The notes under the pieces are model-generated. The model was given only the letters and a program-made list of their open reading frames with translations. It was not told where the DNA came from and ran no database searches. A program made the translations under genes and the position numbers. A DNA stretch of 8,447 nucleotides from an uncultured Clostridia bacterium (GTDB lineage Bacteria; Bacillota; Clostridia; Oscillospirales; CAG-272), in NCBI GenBank assembly GCA_904501765.1, contig CAJGCM010000095.1, positions 1 through 8,447 on the forward strand, given 5' to 3'. Positions within the stretch are counted from its first letter, which is position 1; each line of letters starts with the position of its first letter. This document shows positions 6,699 to 8,447 of the stretch, piece after piece.

Positions 6699-7871
6699 TC
6701 AGCCCCGAAGCTCCTCAAGAAATTCGCCGATTCTTCTCAGCGCCTCTTTTATATGGTCGAGAGAATAGCAATAGGAGGCTCTGACAAAGCCCTCGCCGCT
6801 CTCGCCGAATGCCGTTCCCGGCACTACGGCAACCTTCTTTGAATAAAGAAGCCTCTCGCAGAACTCCTCGCTGGTAAGCCCTGTGCTTTTTATGCAGGGG
6901 AAGGCGTAAAACGCCCCCTTTGGCTCACGGCAGGGGAGTCCTAATTTGTTGAAGCCCTTAACTATTATTTTTCTGCGGTCGTCATACTCCTCACGCATAC
7001 GCATAACCTCTGCGTCGCAGTTGCGAAGCGCTTCTATTGCCGCATATTGAGCGGTAGCGGGAGCGCACATTATTGCGTATTGGTGTATCTTTGTTATTTC
7101 CTTTACCAAGGGAACGGGACCGCAAACGTACCCGAGCCTCCAGCCGGTCATAGCGAAGGTTTTTGAAAAACCGTTTATTAAAACTACTCTCTCCTTCATT
7201 CCGGGAATTGACGCTATCGACACGTGGCGGGCGCCAAAGGTAAGCTCCGCATATATCTCGTCGGAAATAACTATTATATCGGTGTCTTTAATAAGCTCCG
7301 CTATCGCTATAAGGTCTTCCCTCTCCATGATAGCTCCCGTGGGGTTGCAGGGGTAAGGAAGAATTATCGCCTTCGTTCTGTCTGTTATTTTTTCAGATAG
7401 GTCCCTGACGGTAAGCTTAAAATCGTCCTCCGCCTTTGTTTCGATAATAACGGGAACGCCTCCCGCAAGTCTTATCATTGGCTCGTAACAAACGTAGCTT
7501 GGCTGGGGAACAATTATTTCGTCACCGGGATTGGTAACAGCTCTTATCGCTCCGTCAATCGCCTCGCTGCCACCTACCGTTACGAGAATTTCCGACTCAG
7601 GAGCATATTTTGCATCGTATTTTCTGTCAACGTATACGCTTATCTCCTCTCGCAGAGCCTCAAGACCTCGGTTCGAGGTATATCTCGTTGCTCCGTTTTC
7701 AAGAGAGCGTATTCCGGCGCTTCTTATCTGCCAGGGGGTACGGAAATCAGGCTCGCCGACGCCGAGAGAGATTACCCCCTCCATAGTGTTTGCGATATCG
7801 AAAAATTTACGTATTCCCGAAGGCTTTATGTCAACGACCGTCCTCGATAAAACCTTTTCGTAATCAATCAT
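6699..7871 (-). CDS. PLP-dependent class I/II aminotransferase
   Basis: Predicted fold-type I aminotransferase (PatA/AspC-like subgroup) moving an amino group between an amino acid and a 2-oxo acid; cytoplasmic, 390 residues, normal length. PLP is expected on Lys237 in NGFSKTFAMTGWRLG, with Asn176 in PCNPTG, Asp204 and Tyr207 in SDEIYAE, and Arg245 near the phosphate. Arg364 in GFVRASY is the likely substrate-carboxylate binder. The conserved N-terminal pattern SLGVGEPDFRTP at 35-46 and TRYTSNRG at 62-69 fit the same subgroup. Relatives act on aspartate, aromatic amino acids or N-acetyl-diaminopimelate; substrate cannot be chosen here. The ATG overlaps the stop of the Lrp gene as ATGA, implying translational coupling, with a purine-rich AAGGGG further upstream within that gene. 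The regulator partner suggests control by an amino acid that may be its substrate or product. Confidence 0.93.
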   Translation of the reverse strand: MIDYEKVLSRTVVDIKPSGIRKFFDIANTMEGVISLGVGEPDFRTPWQIRSAGIRSLENGATRYTSNRGLEALREEISVYVDRKYDAKYAPESEILVTVGGSEAIDGAIRAVTNPGDEIIVPQPSYVCYEPMIRLAGGVPVIIETKAEDDFKLTVRDLSEKITDRTKAIILPYPCNPTGAIMEREDLIAIAELIKDTDIIVISDEIYAELTFGARHVSIASIPGMKERVVLINGFSKTFAMTGWRLGYVCGPVPLVKEITKIHQYAIMCAPATAQYAAIEALRNCDAEVMRMREEYDDRRKIIVKGFNKLGLPCREPKGAFYAFPCIKSTGLTSEEFCERLLYSKKVAVVPGTAFGESGEGFVRASYCYSLDHIKEALRRIGEFLEELRG

Positions 7872-8359
7872 AGCGAGATTTTTCCCCTTCCGTCCTCTTC
7901 CTCAGCGGTAAGCTCCACGTCAAACTCCTTGTATCTTTTCATAACGAACTGCGTACCCGTTCCTGTAACGGAATCCATCATTGCAAGCTCGCGGGACACA
8001 AAATTCGTTACCTCGTGGAAGGTCTTGCCCGTAACAACAACGTTTAAGTCGTAGGCTCCCGACATAAGAGAAACCGACTCAACCTCCGGATATTTTGATA
8101 CACGCTCCGCAACCTCCTCAAAGCCTAACCCTGCCTTGGGGGTGACCTTAAGCTCGATTATCGCGCTTACTCTGTCGGGGTCTACGCGGGACCAGTCTAT
8201 AACGCCCTTATACCCTCTTATGATTCCGCACCTCTCAAGCTCGGAGATTCTTTTAGCAACCTCCTCTTCCTCTATATCCGTAACGGCGGCAATATCCTCA
8301 AGAGTCGCTCGTCCGTTCTTGTCAAGAATCTGCAAAATTTTTCTGTTGATGTTATCCAT
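7868..8359 (-). CDS. Lrp/AsnC family transcriptional regulator
   Basis: Predicted amino-acid-responsive DNA-binding regulator of 163 residues, the usual single-unit length. Residues 1-55 form the winged helix-turn-helix (NRKILQILDKNGRATLEDIA, then VAKRISELERCGIIRGY). Residues about 65-145 form the ligand-binding and oligomerising RAM domain, with the conserved GAYDL at 101-105. It ends in an acidic tail (TAEEEDGRGK). The chosen ATG gives the family-typical MDN-NRKIL start and has GGTGG five bases upstream; an in-frame GTG at 8368 would add three residues and has AAGGA four bases upstream, so the start is uncertain by three codons. It overlaps the aminotransferase by four bases, so regulator and enzyme are co-expressed. 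The AT-rich tandem repeat just upstream is a good candidate autoregulatory site. The effector amino acid is unknown. Confidence 0.92.
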   Translation of the reverse strand: MDNINRKILQILDKNGRATLEDIAAVTDIEEEEVAKRISELERCGIIRGYKGVIDWSRVDPDRVSAIIELKVTPKAGLGFEEVAERVSKYPEVESVSLMSGAYDLNVVVTGKTFHEVTNFVSRELAMMDSVTGTGTQFVMKRYKEFDVELTAEEEDGRGKISL

Positions 8360-8389
8360 TTTTACCACCGTTTCCTTTCTTCTTTCAAG

Positions 8390-8427
8390 TATTTATAAAC
8401 TATTATTATATTTATAAACTGTTATTA
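8390..8427. repeat. Two tandem 19-bp direct repeats upstream of the Lrp gene
   Basis: Units 8390-8408 and 8409-8427 are TATTTATAAACT followed by A or G and then TTATTA, identical at 18 of 19 positions and directly adjacent. Each contains the small palindrome TTTATAAA. The 19-bp period is close to two helical turns, so both units face the same side of the DNA. AT-rich phased sites are typical for Lrp-type proteins, making this a candidate operator for the adjacent regulator. Confidence 0.6.
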
Positions 8428-8429
8428 TA
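8405..8429 (-). promoter_or_regulatory. Two candidate -10 boxes for the Lrp operon
   Basis: Perfect TATAAT hexamers occur on the minus strand at 8429-8424 and 8410-8405, one per repeat unit junction. The upstream box would have its -35 element just beyond the window edge; the downstream one has only a poor TTATTA at the right distance. In such AT-rich DNA chance matches are common, so neither is firm. Confidence 0.4.
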
Positions 8430-8447
8430 ATAAATGTAGATACAAGA

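Noticed and set aside
8390..8427. Short CRISPR-like repeat array
   Set aside because: The two units are only 19 bp, adjacent without spacers and AT-rich; this is an operator-like or promoter repeat, not a CRISPR.

Overview
The window is a compact stretch of bacterial chromosome in which all seven genes lie on the minus strand, so transcription runs from high to low coordinates. The protein families (YitT membrane protein, Lrp/AsnC regulator beside a class I aminotransferase, iron-dependent alcohol dehydrogenase with a class-3-like aldehyde dehydrogenase, cytoplasmic GH78 enzyme), the GGAGG-type ribosome binding sites and the short spacers suggest an anaerobic Bacillota/Clostridia organism, possibly from gut. 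That is inference; no rRNA or taxon-specific marker is present.

In transcription order there are three likely units. (1) 8447 to 5826: an AT-rich leader with two tandem 19-bp repeats, then an Lrp/AsnC regulator whose stop overlaps the start of a PLP aminotransferase (ATGA), then a YitT-family membrane protein 18 bp further on. (2) 5825 to about 3062: a 123-bp gap with a strong hairpin, then an iron-type alcohol dehydrogenase and, after 2 bp, an aldehyde dehydrogenase, ending at a probable intrinsic terminator. (3) About 3063 to 9: a plausible promoter overlapping that terminator, then a HAD phosphatase and, 31 bp on, a GH78 alpha-L-rhamnosidase-type enzyme whose stop is almost at the window edge.

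Unit 1 looks like an amino-acid-responsive regulator controlling itself, an aminotransferase and a membrane protein of unknown function. Unit 2 can interconvert an alcohol, its aldehyde and the carboxylic acid. Unit 3 can cleave intracellular rhamnosides, with a HAD phosphatase of unknown substrate. A link between units 2 and 3 through lactaldehyde, a product of rhamnose breakdown, is possible but unproven because no rhamnose isomerase, kinase or aldolase is present.

No CRISPR array, mobile element, tRNA, rRNA, defence system or evident new multi-gene system is visible. No gene-free stretch exceeds 125 bases. The less ordinary signals are in the non-coding gaps: the tandem repeat before the Lrp gene, a strand-asymmetric hairpin before the alcohol dehydrogenase, and overlapping hairpins with a promoter after the aldehyde dehydrogenase.
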